From Burkholderiaceae bacterium (GTDB lineage: Bacteria; Pseudomonadota; Gammaproteobacteria; Burkholderiales; Burkholderiaceae_A), in NCBI GenBank assembly GCA_018882785.1, contig VERI01000001.1, positions 1-64,000 on the forward strand: DNA of 64,000 bases. The letters run 5' to 3'. This document shows positions 1-11,561 of the stretch, piece by piece. Positions within the stretch are counted from its first letter, which is position 1; the number at the start of each line of letters is the position of its first letter. Position numbers and translations under genes: made by a program. A model generated the notes under the pieces. The model had not been told where the DNA came from, made no database searches, and saw only the letters and a list, made by a program, of their open reading frames with translations.

Positions 1-1
1 T

Positions 2-127
2 GGCGACAACGTGAAGATCAAGGTGGCGTTGATTGCCCCGATCGCGATGGAGCAGGGCCTGCGGTTTGCGATTCGTGAGGGTGGCCGTACCGTCGGCGCC
101 GGCGTCGTCGCAAAAATTATTGAGTAA
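2..127 (+). CDS. tuf: Elongation factor Tu, C-terminal fragment (5' truncated by window)
   Basis: Frame 2 reads [41 protein letters not shown], the conserved EF-Tu C-terminus. Confidence 0.95.
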   Translation, partial: GDNVKIKVALIAPIAMEQGLRFAIREGGRTVGAGVVAKIIE

Positions 128-231
128 ATAGTGTTCCTTGGTTCTGGCGGGCCCTTGAGGGAGCCCGTCAGATTTCGCACCAGGCTGAATCCCTCCCGTC
201 GTTCTTTATTCGTTCTTTGGAGTTGGTCACT

Positions 232-540
232 ATGCAGCAAAAGATTCGCATCCGGCTTAAGGCCTTTGACTACAAACTGATCGATCAGTCCGCCCAGGAA
301 ATCGTGGAGACGGCCAAGCGCACGGGCGCTGTGGTTCGCGGCCCGGTTCCGCTGCCGACGAATATTCGTCGCTTCGATCTGCTGCGTAGCCCGCACGTCA
401 ACAAGACCTCCCGCGACCAGCTCGAGCTGAGGACCCATCAGCGCCTGATGGACATCGTGGACCCGACCGATAAGACGGTCGACGCCCTGATGAAGCTTGA
501 TCTGCCTGCTGGCGTAGACGTCGAGATCAAACTGCAGTAA
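232..540 (+). CDS. rpsJ: 30S ribosomal protein S10
   Basis: [36 protein letters not shown] at 232 preferred over upstream TTG at 217. Confidence 0.97.
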   Translation: MQQKIRIRLKAFDYKLIDQSAQEIVETAKRTGAVVRGPVPLPTNIRRFDLLRSPHVNKTSRDQLELRTHQRLMDIVDPTDKTVDALMKLDLPAGVDVEIKLQ

Positions 541-616
541 ATATTATGTAAACCGTTCGCGTGTAGTCCAGAGGACCTCGCGACCGGTGTTGGCCCGGAA
601 CCCGCGGCAGTCTCGC

Positions 617-646
617 TTGCGGGATCTAGGCAAAGCGCGTTAGAAT
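617..646 (+). promoter_or_regulatory. Candidate sigma70 promoter for rplC operon (TTGCGG-N18-TAGAAT)
   Basis: -35 617-622, -10 641-646; near-identical architecture at 5601-5630. Confidence 0.6.
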
Positions 647-652
647 TTAAGG

Positions 653-672
653 CTTTCCCGAATTCGGGAAAG
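653..672 (+). promoter_or_regulatory. Perfect 20-nt palindrome at predicted 5' end of rplC mRNA
   Basis: CTTTCCCGAATTCGGGAAAG; 8-bp stem with AATT loop. Confidence 0.6.
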
Positions 673-717
673 AGTGTGCATTAGCCCCGGCCAATCGAAG
701 TCGGGAACGGAGAAAAC

Positions 718-1380
718 ATGAGCCTTGGACTGCTCGGTCGCAAGGTTGGGATGACCCGTATTTTTACGGAAGAGGGCGAGACTGTGCCCGTGACCGTAAT
801 TGACGTGTCGAACAACCGCGTGGCCCAAATTAAATCTGCTGATACGGATGGCTATTGCGCCGTTCAGATCGCATTCGGCACCAAGCGTGCCGGCCGTGTG
901 ACCAAACCGCTGGCGGGCCATCTGGCTAAAGCCGGCGCCCAGGGTGCCTCGGTGCTAAAAGAATTTCCGGTCGGACAAGACCAGCTTGCCGCGCTCAAAC
1001 CCGGCGAGGTGGTCAATGCGGCCATCTTCGAAGTCGGCCAGAAAGTTGACGTCTCGGGCGTGACCCAGGGTAAAGGCTTTACCGGCACGATCAAACGCCA
1101 TAACTTTTCGTCCAACCGTGCCTCCCACGGTAACTCACGCTCCCACAACGTTCCTGGCTCCATCGGTATGGCGCAGGATCCAGGCCGTGTGTTTCCGGGC
1201 AAGCGGATGTCAGGACACGATGGCGTGCTCAATCGCACCGCCCAGAATCTGGAGATTGCTCGTGTAGACGCGGAGCGTTCACTGCTTCTGGTCAAAGGCG
1301 CTGTGCCCGGATCGAAGGGTGGCAACGTGGTGATTCGTCCCGCAGTGCGTTCCCCGATGAAATCGGCGAAGCAGGGTTAA
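718..1380 (+). CDS. rplC: 50S ribosomal protein L3
   Basis: [21 protein letters not shown]...; L3 family. Confidence 0.97.
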   Translation: MSLGLLGRKVGMTRIFTEEGETVPVTVIDVSNNRVAQIKSADTDGYCAVQIAFGTKRAGRVTKPLAGHLAKAGAQGASVLKEFPVGQDQLAALKPGEVVNAAIFEVGQKVDVSGVTQGKGFTGTIKRHNFSSNRASHGNSRSHNVPGSIGMAQDPGRVFPGKRMSGHDGVLNRTAQNLEIARVDAERSLLLVKGAVPGSKGGNVVIRPAVRSPMKSAKQG

Positions 1381-1391
1381 GGGGCGCGTAC

Positions 1392-2012
1392 ATGGAACTC
1401 AAACTTCTCAATGAAGCTGGCCAGGCCTCCGGCAGCGTTCAAGCAAACGACACGATTTTTAACCGCGATTTCAACGAGCCGCTGATTCACCAGGTGGTGG
1501 TCGCCTATCAGGCGAACGCTCGTAGCGCGAACAGCAAGCAGAAAGATCGCTCCGAGATCAACAAGTCCACCAAAAAACCCTGGCGCCAAAAAGGCACGGG
1601 CCGTGCCCGTGCTGGCCGTGCCTCCAGTCCGCTGTGGCGTGGTGGTGGCAAGATCTTCCCCAATTCGCCTGATCAAAACTACTCCCACAAGGTCAACAAG
1701 AAGATGTATCGCGCAGGCGTGCGATCGATTCTGTCTCAGCTTGCCCGCGAGGGCCGTCTGGCGATTGTGGAGAAATTCGAAGTAGAAGCCCCCAAGACCA
1801 AATTGGTGGCCTCAAAATTGAAGCAGATGGGCCTGGAGTCTGTGCTTCTAATCACCGACTCGTTCGACGAGAAACTTCACCTCGCCTCGCGCAACCTGCA
1901 AAGCATTGCGATTGTCGAGCCGGAGTACGCAGATCCCGTTTCACTGGTGTATTTCGATCGTGTGTTATTGACGCGCGGCGCGCTGGCCAAAGTAGAGGAG
2001 ATGCTGTCATGA
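1392..2012 (+). CDS. rplD: 50S ribosomal protein L4
   Basis: [27 protein letters not shown]4 family. Confidence 0.97.
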   Translation: MELKLLNEAGQASGSVQANDTIFNRDFNEPLIHQVVVAYQANARSANSKQKDRSEINKSTKKPWRQKGTGRARAGRASSPLWRGGGKIFPNSPDQNYSHKVNKKMYRAGVRSILSQLAREGRLAIVEKFEVEAPKTKLVASKLKQMGLESVLLITDSFDEKLHLASRNLQSIAIVEPEYADPVSLVYFDRVLLTRGALAKVEEMLS

Positions 2013-2308
2013 ATCAAGAGCGTCTCATGAAGGTGCTGCTTGCACCGATCGTTTCTGAAAAGAGCACCGCCATGGGTGAGCGTCACAATCAGGTGGCCTT
2101 CCGTGTGCTACAGGATGCGACGAAGCCCGAGATCAAGGCGGCCGTTGAAATGATGTTTAAGGTACAGGTTAAATCCGTGTCGGTGCTGAACGCGAAAGGC
2201 AAAGCCAAGCGTTTCGGCCGCACCGAAGGCCGCCGGCGTAATGTCCGCAAGGCCTATGTATCACTTGCACCCGGCCAGGAAATCAACTTTGGTGGGGAGG
2301 CTGCCTAA
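2009..2308 (+). CDS. rplW: 50S ribosomal protein L23
   Basis: [15 protein letters not shown]...; overlaps rplD stop (ATGA). Confidence 0.96.
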   Translation: MNQERLMKVLLAPIVSEKSTAMGERHNQVAFRVLQDATKPEIKAAVEMMFKVQVKSVSVLNAKGKAKRFGRTEGRRRNVRKAYVSLAPGQEINFGGEAA

Positions 2309-2310
2309 TC

Positions 2311-3141
2311 ATGCCCGTCGTCAAACTTAAACCGACTTCGCCCGGCCGTCGTGCCGTCGTGCGCGTGGTCAGCCCGAATCTGTATAAGGGCCGTCCGCAC
2401 CAGGCCCTGGTCGAGGCACAGAGCAAGACTGCCGGCCGTAATAACAACGGCCATATCACCAATCGTCATCGCGGTGGCGGCCATAAGCAGCACTACCGGA
2501 TTATCGATTTCCGTCGTAACAAAGACGGTATCGCAGCCAAGGTGGAGCGGATCGAATACGATCCTAACCGCAGTGCACATATTGCGTTGCTCTGCTATGC
2601 AGATGGTGAGCGTCGCTACATCATTGCGCCGAAAGGCATCGTGGTGGGCCAGAGCCTGATGAGTGGTGCGGAAGCGCCGATTCGTCCCGGAAATGCACTC
2701 CCCCTCCGAAACATCCCGGTGGGCTCCACGATTCATTGCATTGAGATGATGCCGGGTAAGGGCGCCCAACTCGCACGCTCGGCAGGCGGCTCCGCGCAGC
2801 TGTTGGCCCGCGAGGGGTCATATGCCCAGGTCCGTCTGCGCTCCGGTGAGATTCGCCGTGTCCACATTGAGTGCCGCGCCACCATTGGCGAGGTTGGTAA
2901 TGAAGAGCACAACCTGCGTCAGTTCGGCAAAGCCGGGGCCATTCGTTGGCGTGGAATTCGTCCGACCGTCCGCGGTGTGGCGATGAACCCGATCGACCAT
3001 CCGCATGGAGGTGGTGAGGGCCGTACAGGCGAGGCCCGTGTGCCGGTGAGCCCCTGGGGCACGCCGACCAAGGGCTTTAAGACACGTCGCAATAAGCGTA
3101 CGACCTCCATGATCGTGACCAGCCGTCACAAGCGCAAATAA
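2311..3141 (+). CDS. rplB: 50S ribosomal protein L2
   Basis: [15 protein letters not shown]...[17 protein letters not shown]. Confidence 0.98.
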   Translation: MPVVKLKPTSPGRRAVVRVVSPNLYKGRPHQALVEAQSKTAGRNNNGHITNRHRGGGHKQHYRIIDFRRNKDGIAAKVERIEYDPNRSAHIALLCYADGERRYIIAPKGIVVGQSLMSGAEAPIRPGNALPLRNIPVGSTIHCIEMMPGKGAQLARSAGGSAQLLAREGSYAQVRLRSGEIRRVHIECRATIGEVGNEEHNLRQFGKAGAIRWRGIRPTVRGVAMNPIDHPHGGGEGRTGEARVPVSPWGTPTKGFKTRRNKRTTSMIVTSRHKRK

Positions 3142-3163
3142 GCGGTAGAAAAGGGTAACTGCT

Positions 3164-3442
3164 ATGTCTCGTTCCACTAAAAAAGGCCCGTTTGTTGATG
3201 ACCATCTGCTGAAGAAAGTAGAAAAGTCAGTATCGACGAGCGACAAACGTCCGATTAAAACCTGGTCCCGCCGCTCCACAATTCTTCCTGAGTTTGTGGG
3301 CCTGACGATCGCCGTGCACAACGGCAAGCAGCATGTGCCGGTCTACGTCACAGACAACATGGTCGGACACAAGCTGGGCGAGTTTGCCCTCACCCGCACC
3401 TTCAAGGGACATGCGGCCGACAAAAAGGCCGTGAAGAAGTAA
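3164..3442 (+). CDS. rpsS: 30S ribosomal protein S19
   Basis: [19 protein letters not shown]...[16 protein letters not shown]. Confidence 0.97.
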   Translation: MSRSTKKGPFVDDHLLKKVEKSVSTSDKRPIKTWSRRSTILPEFVGLTIAVHNGKQHVPVYVTDNMVGHKLGEFALTRTFKGHAADKKAVKK

Positions 3443-3454
3443 AGGATAAACACT

Positions 3455-3790
3455 ATGGCAACTGAAACCCGTGCAGTTCTCCGAGGTGTTCGCCTCTCCG
3501 CCCAGAAAGGCAGATTGGTGGCGGACATGATCCGGGGAAAGCCTGTTGAGCAGGCACTGAACACCCTGACCTTTACGCCCAAGAAGGCGGCGGTCATTGT
3601 CAAGAAGGTACTGGAGTCGGCAATTGCTAATGCCGAGCACAATGATGGCGCAGACATTGACGAGCTCAAGGTTAAAACCATCACGGTAGAGCAGGGCACA
3701 AAACTGCGCCGTTTCGATGCGCGCGCGAAGGGCCGTGGTGTACGGATTGAGAAGCCGAGCTGCCACATCTCCATCGTTGTAGGAAATTAA
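3455..3790 (+). CDS. rplV: 50S ribosomal protein L22
   Basis: [24 protein letters not shown]...[17 protein letters not shown]. Confidence 0.96.
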   Translation: MATETRAVLRGVRLSAQKGRLVADMIRGKPVEQALNTLTFTPKKAAVIVKKVLESAIANAEHNDGADIDELKVKTITVEQGTKLRRFDARAKGRGVRIEKPSCHISIVVGN

Positions 3791-3821
3791 TTCGACCGCG
3801 CGACAGAACACAAGGAACACT

Positions 3822-4661
3822 ATGGGTCAGAAAATTCATCCCACCGGCTTTCGGCTTGCGGTCTCCCGCAATTGGGCCTCCCGCTGGTTTGCCAACCACC
3901 GCGACTTTGGTCGTATGCTCAACGAAGACATTAAAGTCCGGGAATTTTTGCGTGGCCGCCTCCGGTCTGCCGCCGTGGGACGGGTCTTGATTGAGCGTCC
4001 TGCCAAGAATGCGCGGATTACGATTTACAGCGCCCGTCCAGGGGTGGTGATTGGCAAGAAAGGCGAGGACATCGAGAACCTGAAGTCTCAGCTCGCCGGC
4101 ATGATGGGCGTGCCCGTGCATGTCAACATCGAGGAAATTCGTAAACCCGAGATCGATGCTCAGCTGATTGCCGATGGCATTGCCCAGCAGCTGGAAAAAC
4201 GAATCATGTTCCGTCGCGCCATGAAGCGCGCCATGCAGAATGCGATGCGGCTGGGCGCCCAGGGCATCAAGATCATGAGCTCCGGACGTCTGAACGGCAT
4301 CGAAATTGCGCGTACCGAGTGGTACCGCGAAGGCCGCGTGCCGCTCCACACCCTGCGTGCGGACATTGACTATGCAACCTCCGAGGCAAAGACCACCTAT
4401 GGCGTAATCGGCATCAAGGTATGGGTCTACAAGGGAGACACCTTGGGCCGCTCCGATGCCCCAGTTGTGGCTGAGCCAGAGATCAAAGAGCCGCGCGAGG
4501 AACGCAAGCCGCGCCGCGCGCCTGCTAAGAAAACCAAAGAGACCACCGCGAAGGACGTGGATGCACCTGCATCTGCAGCACCCGCGGCAGAGGTCAAGAA
4601 ACCTCCCGTCAAACGGGTTCGTAAGGCCCCGGCCCCTGCGGCCGAGAAGCCCGCATCCTAA
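3822..4661 (+). CDS. rpsC: 30S ribosomal protein S3 with K/P/A-rich C-terminal extension
   Basis: [24 protein letters not shown]...; last ~70 aa low complexity. Confidence 0.97.
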   Translation: MGQKIHPTGFRLAVSRNWASRWFANHRDFGRMLNEDIKVREFLRGRLRSAAVGRVLIERPAKNARITIYSARPGVVIGKKGEDIENLKSQLAGMMGVPVHVNIEEIRKPEIDAQLIADGIAQQLEKRIMFRRAMKRAMQNAMRLGAQGIKIMSSGRLNGIEIARTEWYREGRVPLHTLRADIDYATSEAKTTYGVIGIKVWVYKGDTLGRSDAPVVAEPEIKEPREERKPRRAPAKKTKETTAKDVDAPASAAPAAEVKKPPVKRVRKAPAPAAEKPAS

Positions 4662-4676
4662 TCCCGAGGCACAACC

Positions 4677-5093
4677 ATGCTGCAACCTGCACGTCGCAAA
4701 TATCGTAAAGAGCAAAAAGGCCGCAACACAGGCCTCGCCACCCGGGGCGCTGCCGTGTCCTTTGGTGAGTACGGCCTGAAGGCTACTGCGCGCGGCCGTA
4801 TCACCGCCCGCCAGATCGAGGCTGCCCGTCGGGCAATGACCCGCCACATCAAGCGTGGCGGTCGGATCTGGATCCGGATTTTTCCGGACAAGCCGATTTC
4901 CCAGAAACCTGCCGAGGTCCGGATGGGCAACGGTAAGGGCAATCCGGAGTACTACGTGGCTGAAATTCAGCCAGGTAAGGTGCTCTATGAAATGGATGGT
5001 GTCGATGAGGCGTTGGCCCGCGAGGCGTTTCGGCTAGCCGCTGCCAAGCTGCCTTTGGCCACCACCTTCGTGACGCGTCAGCCGGGTCGCTGA
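4677..5093 (+). CDS. rplP: 50S ribosomal protein L16
   Basis: [19 protein letters not shown]... Confidence 0.97.
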   Translation: MLQPARRKYRKEQKGRNTGLATRGAAVSFGEYGLKATARGRITARQIEAARRAMTRHIKRGGRIWIRIFPDKPISQKPAEVRMGNGKGNPEYYVAEIQPGKVLYEMDGVDEALAREAFRLAAAKLPLATTFVTRQPGR

Positions 5094-5117
5094 TCTGAAA
5101 GACGCTGGAGAGAAAAG

Positions 5118-5309
5118 ATGAACGTATCTGAACTACGATCCAAGGACGATGCCGCCCTGGCGAAGGAGCTCGAGGAGCTGCTGCGGGCGCACTTTAACCT
5201 GCGGATGCAGCACGCCACCCAGCAGCTGGCGAACACCGCCCAGCTGACCGCAGTCCGTCGGGACATTGCCCGGGTGAAGACCCTGATCCGTGAAAGGAAG
5301 GCCGCATGA
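5118..5309 (+). CDS. rpmC: 50S ribosomal protein L29
   Basis: [37 protein letters not shown]. Confidence 0.95.
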   Translation: MNVSELRSKDDAALAKELEELLRAHFNLRMQHATQQLANTAQLTAVRRDIARVKTLIRERKAA

Positions 5310-5581
5310 GCGCCGCAAACGAGAAATCAGTACCCAAGCGGACCCTCGTGGGCCGTGTGGTGAGCGACAAGATGAACAAGACCGTTACCGTGCTGGTTGA
5401 GCGTCGGGAACAGCATCCGCTGTACGGCAAGTTTGTAGCCAAGTCCCAGAAGTACCACGCCCATACGGCCGAGGGCGGCCTAAAGGTGGGTGACGTGGTC
5501 GAAATTGCTGAGACACGACCCATTTCGAAAACAAAGTCCTGGGCGGTGACCCGCCGTATTTCCGAGGCGGTCATTATCTGA
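5306..5581 (+). CDS. rpsQ: 30S ribosomal protein S17
   Basis: [23 protein letters not shown]... Confidence 0.96.
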   Translation: MSAANEKSVPKRTLVGRVVSDKMNKTVTVLVERREQHPLYGKFVAKSQKYHAHTAEGGLKVGDVVEIAETRPISKTKSWAVTRRISEAVII

Positions 5582-5600
5582 CCAGGCTGGGCGGGCGGCC

Positions 5601-5630
5601 TTGTGGAAAACAAGGCTTTCCCGTTAGAAT
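5601..5630 (+). promoter_or_regulatory. Candidate sigma70 promoter for rplN operon (TTGTGG-N18-TAGAAT)
   Basis: -35 5601-5606, -10 5625-5630; same -10/downstream context as the rplC promoter. Confidence 0.6.
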
Positions 5631-5741
5631 AGAAGGCTTTTCGCAGTATCGCAGTACAAATGCAGCAGAGGTGGGGCCGGCGCTCGGAAGGTGTGCATCG
5701 GCCTTGTGTGTGTGATCAACCCGATAACGGGACCAAGACTG

Positions 5742-5777
5742 ATCGTCGGTCGCTCAGCAGTTGAGCAGTGTGACGAT
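5742..5777 (+). promoter_or_regulatory. Nested stem-loop in rplN leader
   Basis: ATCGTC(ggtc)GCTCA(gcagt)TGAGC(agtgt)GACGAT, 20 nt upstream of rplN ATG. Confidence 0.5.
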
Positions 5778-5797
5778 TAAGTTGGGAAGAGACAATC

Positions 5798-6166
5798 ATG
5801 ATTCAGATGCAATCGCGTCTGGACGTCGCCGATAACACAGGCGCGCGTTCAGTCATGTGTATCAAGGTCCTTGGTGGATCCAAGCGTCGCTATGCCGGCG
5901 TTGGGGATGTCATCAAGGTGAGTATCAAAGATGCGGCCCCGCGTGGCCGGGTCAAAAAAGGCGAGATCTACAACGCCGTGGTGGTCCGCACCGCCAAGGG
6001 CGTGCGACGTCCAGACGGTTCATTGATCAAGTTCGATGGCAACGCGGCCGTGCTGCTCAATGCCAAGCTTGAGCCAATCGGCACTCGAATTTTTGGGCCC
6101 GTGACCCGTGAACTGCGCACAGAGCGCTTCATGAAGATCGTGTCTCTGGCGCCCGAGGTGATCTGA
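5798..6166 (+). CDS. rplN: 50S ribosomal protein L14
   Basis: [37 protein letters not shown]. Confidence 0.97.
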   Translation: MIQMQSRLDVADNTGARSVMCIKVLGGSKRRYAGVGDVIKVSIKDAAPRGRVKKGEIYNAVVVRTAKGVRRPDGSLIKFDGNAAVLLNAKLEPIGTRIFGPVTRELRTERFMKIVSLAPEVI

Positions 6167-6167
6167 T

Positions 6168-6494
6168 ATGGACAAGATTCGAAAAGGCGATGAGGTCATC
6201 GTCATCACTGGTAAAGATAAGGGCAAGCGCGGCATCGTGACGCGGCGCGTTGGACCTGAACATCTGTTGGTCGAGGGTGTGAACATGGTTAAAAAACATG
6301 TCCGCCCCAACCCGATGAAAAATACGACGGGCGGCATTGAGTCCAAGGCCATGCCGATCAATCAGTCGAATGTGGCGATTTTTAACGCAGCCACCCAGAA
6401 GGCTGATCGCGTTGGAACGAAGACTGAGGGCGAGAAAAAAGTTCGCATCTTCAGGTCCAACGGACAGCCTGTTCCTAATCCCAACGTGGCATAA
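6168..6494 (+). CDS. rplX: 50S ribosomal protein L24
   Basis: [22 protein letters not shown]... Confidence 0.96.
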   Translation: MDKIRKGDEVIVITGKDKGKRGIVTRRVGPEHLLVEGVNMVKKHVRPNPMKNTTGGIESKAMPINQSNVAIFNAATQKADRVGTKTEGEKKVRIFRSNGQPVPNPNVA

Positions 6495-6509
6495 CGCAAA
6501 GGAACCACC

Positions 6510-7049
6510 ATGGCACGTTTGCATGCACATTACCGGGAGAAGATTGTTCCTGAGCTCAAGGCGAAGTTCGGCTACAAGAGCGTCATGGAAGTCCCCCGTC
6601 TGACAAAAATCACCCTGAACATGGGCCTTTCAGAAGCCGTTGCTGACAAAAAGATTGTCGAGCATGCGGTGGGCGATATGACCAAAATCGCAGGCCAAAA
6701 GCCTGTGGTGACCAAGGCCCGCAAGGCGATTGCAGGCTTCAAGATTCGCGAGGGCTATCCCATCGGCTGCATGGTCACGTTGCGTGGCGCCCGCATGTAC
6801 GAATTCTTGGATCGCTTCATCACGATCGCACTGCCGCGTGTCCGCGATTTCCGCGGCATCTCCGGCAAGGCATTTGATGGGCGGGGCAATTACAACATTG
6901 GCGTGAAAGAACAGATCATCTTTCCCGAGATCGAGTACGACAAGATCGATACCCTGCGTGGACTGAACATTAGCATCACCACCACGGCCAAGACCGACGA
7001 AGAAGCGAAGGCGCTGTTGACTGCCTTCCGCTTCCCATTCAGAAACTAA
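6510..7049 (+). CDS. rplE: 50S ribosomal protein L5
   Basis: [39 protein letters not shown]. Confidence 0.97.
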   Translation: MARLHAHYREKIVPELKAKFGYKSVMEVPRLTKITLNMGLSEAVADKKIVEHAVGDMTKIAGQKPVVTKARKAIAGFKIREGYPIGCMVTLRGARMYEFLDRFITIALPRVRDFRGISGKAFDGRGNYNIGVKEQIIFPEIEYDKIDTLRGLNISITTTAKTDEEAKALLTAFRFPFRN

Positions 7050-7072
7050 TTCACGGACCACTGAGGAATCTC

Positions 7073-7378
7073 ATGGCAAAGCTGTCACTCATCAATCGCG
7101 AGAAAAAGCGCGAGATGCTGGTTAAGAAATATGCAGCCAAGCGCGCGTCGCTGCGGGCTGTTATTGCGGACCAGTCCAAATCTGAAGAAGAGCGCTACGA
7201 GGCGCGCCTGGCGTTGCAAAAGCTTCCCCGCAACGCCAACCCGACCCGTCTGCGTAATCGTTGTGAGCTAACGGGCCGTCCGCGCGGCACGTTCCGCATG
7301 TTTGGGCTTGCCCGGGCCAAGATCCGCGAGATCGCGTTCCGTGGCGAGGTGCCTGGCCTCACCAAGGCCAGCTGGTAA
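7073..7378 (+). CDS. rpsN: 30S ribosomal protein S14 (zinc-independent form)
   Basis: [21 protein letters not shown]...[20 protein letters not shown]; no CxxC pairs. Confidence 0.96.
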   Translation: MAKLSLINREKKREMLVKKYAAKRASLRAVIADQSKSEEERYEARLALQKLPRNANPTRLRNRCELTGRPRGTFRMFGLARAKIREIAFRGEVPGLTKASW

Positions 7379-7393
7379 GAAGGGAATCAAGAT

Positions 7394-7789
7394 ATGAGCA
7401 TGAGTGATCCCATCGCCGATATGTTCACGCGTATTCGCAATGCGCAGCGGGTGGAAAAGCCCTCTGTTGCAATGCCGGCGTCAAAACTCAAAATCGCGAT
7501 CGCCTCGTTACTGAAAGACGAAGGCTACATCGAGAATTTCAACGTCAATCAGTCTGGTGCGAAGGCCGATCTGGAAATCGGCCTCAAGTACCACGCTGGC
7601 CGGCCAGTGATTGAGCGCATCGAACGCGTCAGCCGTCCTGGACTGCGGATCTATAAGAACCGCCATCAACTGCCGACGGTGATGAATGGCCTCGGCGTTG
7701 CGATTGTCTCCACACCCAAGGGCCTGATGACCGACCGCAAGGCCCGGGCAACCGGCGTGGGCGGCGAAGTCATCGGCATCGTTGCGTAA
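7394..7789 (+). CDS. rpsH: 30S ribosomal protein S8
   Basis: [23 protein letters not shown]... Confidence 0.96.
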   Translation: MSMSDPIADMFTRIRNAQRVEKPSVAMPASKLKIAIASLLKDEGYIENFNVNQSGAKADLEIGLKYHAGRPVIERIERVSRPGLRIYKNRHQLPTVMNGLGVAIVSTPKGLMTDRKARATGVGGEVIGIVA

Positions 7790-7804
7790 GGGAGGAAGGC
7801 CAAC

Positions 7805-8338
7805 ATGTCACGTATTGCCAAATATCCCGTCGCACTGCCCTCAGGTACCGAGGCGACCATCTCCGCAGGCGCGATCACCGTCAAGGGTCCGCTGGGCTCG
7901 CTTACCCAGGCGCTGAAGGGCGATGTTGCAATCAAGCTGGAGAATAACCAGCTCACCTTCGCTGCCGCAGACAGTTCGCGTCACGCCAAGGCAATGAGCG
8001 GCACGATCCGTGCACTGGTTGCCAATATGGTCCAGGGCGTCTCCAAAGGATTTGAGCGCAAGCTGACCCTGGTGGGCGTGGGCTACCGTGCCCAGGCCCA
8101 GGGCGACGCCCTCAACCTGTCGCTTGGTTTCTCCCATCCGGTCGTCCACAAGATGCCGAAAGGCATCAAGGCGGAAACGCCGACACAGACCGATATCGTG
8201 ATCAAAGGCATTGACCGTCAGCAGGTCGGCCAGGTCGCCGCTGAAGTGCGTGCCTATCGTCCTCCCGAGCCCTATAAGGGTAAAGGTGTTCGATATGCCG
8301 ACGAGGTCGTGACCATCAAAGAGACCAAGAAGAAATAA
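7805..8338 (+). CDS. rplF: 50S ribosomal protein L6
   Basis: [19 protein letters not shown]...[14 protein letters not shown]. Confidence 0.97.
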   Translation: MSRIAKYPVALPSGTEATISAGAITVKGPLGSLTQALKGDVAIKLENNQLTFAAADSSRHAKAMSGTIRALVANMVQGVSKGFERKLTLVGVGYRAQAQGDALNLSLGFSHPVVHKMPKGIKAETPTQTDIVIKGIDRQQVGQVAAEVRAYRPPEPYKGKGVRYADEVVTIKETKKK

Positions 8339-8371
8339 CCGGATAGATCAGAGCAGATCAGGAAACCGATC

Positions 8372-8728
8372 ATGGATAAGAAACAAAGCAGGCTTCGCCG
8401 GGCCCGCCAGACCCGACTCAAGATTGCGCAATTGCGCGTCAATCGTCTGGCCGTGCACCGAACGAACACACACATTTACGCCAGCATCATCGATCCATCT
8501 GGTTCGAAGATTCTGGTATCCGCCTCGAGCCTTGAGCCTGAGCTTCGCAAAGCGCTTACCGGTAAGGGCAGCAACATCGCGGCTGCTGCTGCAGTCGGCA
8601 AGCGGGTTGCCGAGAAGGCGAAGGCAGCCGGGATCACCAGCGTTGCTTTCGACCGCTCGGGTTTTAAATATCACGGCAGGGTGAAGGCCTTGGCAGAAGC
8701 GGCCCGCGAGGGCGGGCTGCAGTTCTGA
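8372..8728 (+). CDS. rplR: 50S ribosomal protein L18
   Basis: [18 protein letters not shown]...[26 protein letters not shown]. Confidence 0.96.
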   Translation: MDKKQSRLRRARQTRLKIAQLRVNRLAVHRTNTHIYASIIDPSGSKILVSASSLEPELRKALTGKGSNIAAAAAVGKRVAEKAKAAGITSVAFDRSGFKYHGRVKALAEAAREGGLQF

Positions 8729-8757
8729 TCGCTGCGAAGAGAACACGGAGCTTTTAA

Positions 8758-9276
8758 ATGGCAAAGATGCAAGCAAAAGTGACCACGGAAGACCGCGACG
8801 ACGGATTACGTGAAAAGATGATTTCGGTGAATCGCGTCACCAAGGTTGTGAAGGGTGGCCGCATCCTGGGATTCGCCGCCCTCACCGTAGTCGGTGATGG
8901 CGATGGCCGCATTGGCATGGGCAAGGGTAAATCCCGCGAGGTGCCCGTTGCCGTGCAAAAGGCGATGGATGAGGCCCGACGCAAAATGATGAAGGTTCCG
9001 CTCAAAGGCGGCACCTTTCATCACAGTGTGGTCGGCAAGCACGGCGCCTCTACCGTCCTGATCTCTCCCGCCCAAAAGGGTACAGGGATTATCGCGGGTG
9101 GACCCATGCGCGCGATTTTCGAGGTGCTTGGAATTACCGATGTGGTGGCCAAGAGCCTGGGCTCTACCAATCCCTACAACATGGTGCGTGCGACGTTAAA
9201 CGGATTGCGCCATATGCAGACGCCCGCTGAGGTGGCCAACAAGCGTGGCCTCTCCGTGGAGCAGATCCTGAACTAA
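8758..9276 (+). CDS. rpsE: 30S ribosomal protein S5
   Basis: [40 protein letters not shown]. Confidence 0.97.
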   Translation: MAKMQAKVTTEDRDDGLREKMISVNRVTKVVKGGRILGFAALTVVGDGDGRIGMGKGKSREVPVAVQKAMDEARRKMMKVPLKGGTFHHSVVGKHGASTVLISPAQKGTGIIAGGPMRAIFEVLGITDVVAKSLGSTNPYNMVRATLNGLRHMQTPAEVANKRGLSVEQILN

Positions 9277-9289
9277 TCGGAGCCACTCC

Positions 9290-9469
9290 ATGGAAAAAAA
9301 GACACTCAAGGTCACCCTGGTTAAAAGCCCGATTGGTACGCGTGAATCGCACCGTGCCACCGTGCTGGGCCTCGGACTGAAAAAACTTCATCAGTCGCGC
9401 ACCCTGGAGGACACACCGGCGGTACGCGGCATGATCAACAAGGTCTCTTACCTCGTGAAGGTGGAGTAA
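9290..9469 (+). CDS. rpmD: 50S ribosomal protein L30 (59 aa, below ORF-track cutoff)
   Basis: Manual translation: [59 protein letters not shown]. Confidence 0.95.
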   Translation: MEKKTLKVTLVKSPIGTRESHRATVLGLGLKKLHQSRTLEDTPAVRGMINKVSYLVKVE

Positions 9470-9473
9470 CACC

Positions 9474-9974
9474 ATGACTGAAGAAAACAAAAACTCAATG
9501 CGCCTGAACACCATCGCGCCGGCCGAAGGATCTAAGCATCCCAAGCGTCGCGTCGGCCGAGGGATCGGCTCGGGCCTGGGCAAGACTGCAGGCCGCGGCC
9601 ATAAAGGACAAAAGTCCCGTTCGGGTGGATTCCACAAGGTCGGATTCGAAGGCGGTCAGATGCCGCTGCATCGTCGCCTGCCCAAGCGTGGATTCAAGGC
9701 ACCGTTTGCCCGCTTTAACGCAGAGGTTCGCCTGTCTGATCTGCAGCGTCTGCCGATTGATGACATCGATCTGCTGGCATTAAAACAGGCTGGCATCGTT
9801 GCCGAGCTCACACGCTCTGCAAAAGTTATCAAGTCGGGTGAACTATCACGCAAGGTGAACCTGCGTGGGCTGGGCGTGACTGCTGGCGCGAAGGCAGCCA
9901 TCGAGGCTGCCGGCGGTTCGGTCGAGGCCTTGGTGGTGCCCGAAGTCGTGAAAAAACTGCCCAAGAAATCTTAA
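9474..9974 (+). CDS. rplO: 50S ribosomal protein L15
   Basis: [43 protein letters not shown]. Confidence 0.96.
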   Translation: MTEENKNSMRLNTIAPAEGSKHPKRRVGRGIGSGLGKTAGRGHKGQKSRSGGFHKVGFEGGQMPLHRRLPKRGFKAPFARFNAEVRLSDLQRLPIDDIDLLALKQAGIVAELTRSAKVIKSGELSRKVNLRGLGVTAGAKAAIEAAGGSVEALVVPEVVKKLPKKS

Positions 9975-10006
9975 TCCCTCGGCACCCCAGCAGCGCTCCT
10001 TAGACC

Positions 10007-11326
10007 ATGGCCAACGCAAACGCATTGAAGACAGACCGTTTTGCCGATCTTCGGCACCGGCTTGTCTTTTTGCTGCTGGCGCTCGTGGTCTACCGCATTG
10101 GCGCCCACATCCCGGTGCCGGGTATTGACCCTGACCAGCTTGCCCAGCTCTTTAAATCGCAGGCCGGCGGGATTCTGGGTCTATTTAATATGTTCTCCGG
10201 TGGCGCGCTTTCCCGCTTCACGGTATTCGCGCTGGGCATCATGCCTTACATATCTGCCTCCATCATCATGCAGCTGATGACGGTGGTATCGCCCCAGCTC
10301 GAGGCCTTGAAAAAAGAAGGCGAGGCGGGCCGTCGCAAGATCACGCAGTACACGCGTTACGCCACCGTCGGCCTGGCCATCTTTCAGGCCATCGGCATAT
10401 CGGTTGCCCTCGAGTCTCAGCCCGGCTTGGTCATTGATCCAGGCCTGATGTTTCGGTTTGTGACCGTCGTCTCTCTGGTGACTGGCACCATGTTTCTGAT
10501 GTGGCTAGGAGAGCAGATCACCGAACGCGGACTCGGCAACGGAATCTCGATCATCATTTTTGCAGGCATTGCGGCCGGACTTCCCAGCGCCCTGGGCGGC
10601 CTGTTTGAGCTGGTGCGCACCGGGTCAATGAGCGCGATCGCGCTGCTGATCATTGTGTTTTTGGTGGTGCTCGTCACCGCGTTTGTCTGTTTTGTTGAGC
10701 GCGGCCAAAGAAAGATTCTTGTCAATTACGCCAAGCGCCAGGTAGGCAACAAGGTCTACGCTGGTCAGACCTCCCATCTGCCGCTGAAGCTGAATATGTC
10801 CGGGGTGATCCCGCCGATTTTTGCCTCCAGCATTATTCTGTTTCCTGCCACGCTGTCTTCCTGGTTCAGTTCAGGCGAGGACGGCGCGCGCTGGCTGTCG
10901 GATATCGCAGCCTCGCTGTCTCCCGGGCAGCCTCTGTACATTGCCTTGTACGCCGCAGCGATCATCTTTTTCTGTTTTTTCTATACGGCCCTGGTGTTTA
11001 ACAGTAAAGAGACCGCGGACAATCTGAAAAAATCAGGCGCGCTCATTCCCGGCATTCGCCCGGGCGACCAGACCGCGAAGTTCATCGACAAGATTCTCAT
11101 GCGGCTGACCCTGGTCGGGGCGTTCTACATCACCCTGGTGTGTCTGCTGCCCGAGTTTTTAGTGCTGAAGTGGAATGTTCCGTTTTATTTTGGCGGCACT
11201 TCGCTGCTGATTATTGTGGTGGTCACCATGGACTTTATGTCGCAGGTTCAGGCCTACATGATGTCCCAGCAGTACGAAAGCCTGTTGAAGAAATCGCATT
11301 TTAAAGGTGGAGGGTTCGCGCGTTAA
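10007..11326 (+). CDS. secY: Protein translocase subunit SecY
   Basis: SecY family; multi-[30 protein letters not shown]. Confidence 0.97.
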   Translation: MANANALKTDRFADLRHRLVFLLLALVVYRIGAHIPVPGIDPDQLAQLFKSQAGGILGLFNMFSGGALSRFTVFALGIMPYISASIIMQLMTVVSPQLEALKKEGEAGRRKITQYTRYATVGLAIFQAIGISVALESQPGLVIDPGLMFRFVTVVSLVTGTMFLMWLGEQITERGLGNGISIIIFAGIAAGLPSALGGLFELVRTGSMSAIALLIIVFLVVLVTAFVCFVERGQRKILVNYAKRQVGNKVYAGQTSHLPLKLNMSGVIPPIFASSIILFPATLSSWFSSGEDGARWLSDIAASLSPGQPLYIALYAAAIIFFCFFYTALVFNSKETADNLKKSGALIPGIRPGDQTAKFIDKILMRLTLVGAFYITLVCLLPEFLVLKWNVPFYFGGTSLLIIVVVTMDFMSQVQAYMMSQQYESLLKKSHFKGGGFAR

Positions 11327-11544
11327 TGGCGAAGGATGATGCTATCCAGATGCAGGGTGAGGTGGTCGAAAACCTGCCGAATGCCACCTTTCGCGTGAAA
11401 CTGGAAAACGGTCACGTTGTTTTGGGCCATATCTCGGGCCGTATGCGGATGCACTACATCCGGATCCTGCCGGGAGATAAGGTTACGGTCGAAATGACGC
11501 CCTACGATTTAACCCGTGCACGTATTGTGTTTCGTGCCAAGTAA
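11326..11544 (+). CDS. infA: Translation initiation factor IF-1
   Basis: [38 protein letters not shown]. Confidence 0.96.
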   Translation: MAKDDAIQMQGEVVENLPNATFRVKLENGHVVLGHISGRMRMHYIRILPGDKVTVEMTPYDLTRARIVFRAK

Positions 11545-11561
11545 GGAAAGAGGACAGAACT

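Noticed and set aside
3822-4661. S3 C-terminal low-complexity extension as a novelty
   Set aside because: Extended, charged S3 tails are common in betaproteobacteria; kept only as a note in the feature.
3681-4847. 388-aa minus-strand ORF antisense to rplV/rpsC/rplP
   Set aside because: Entirely opposite well-supported ribosomal genes; composition is a by-product of GC-rich codon bias and no domain was recognised.
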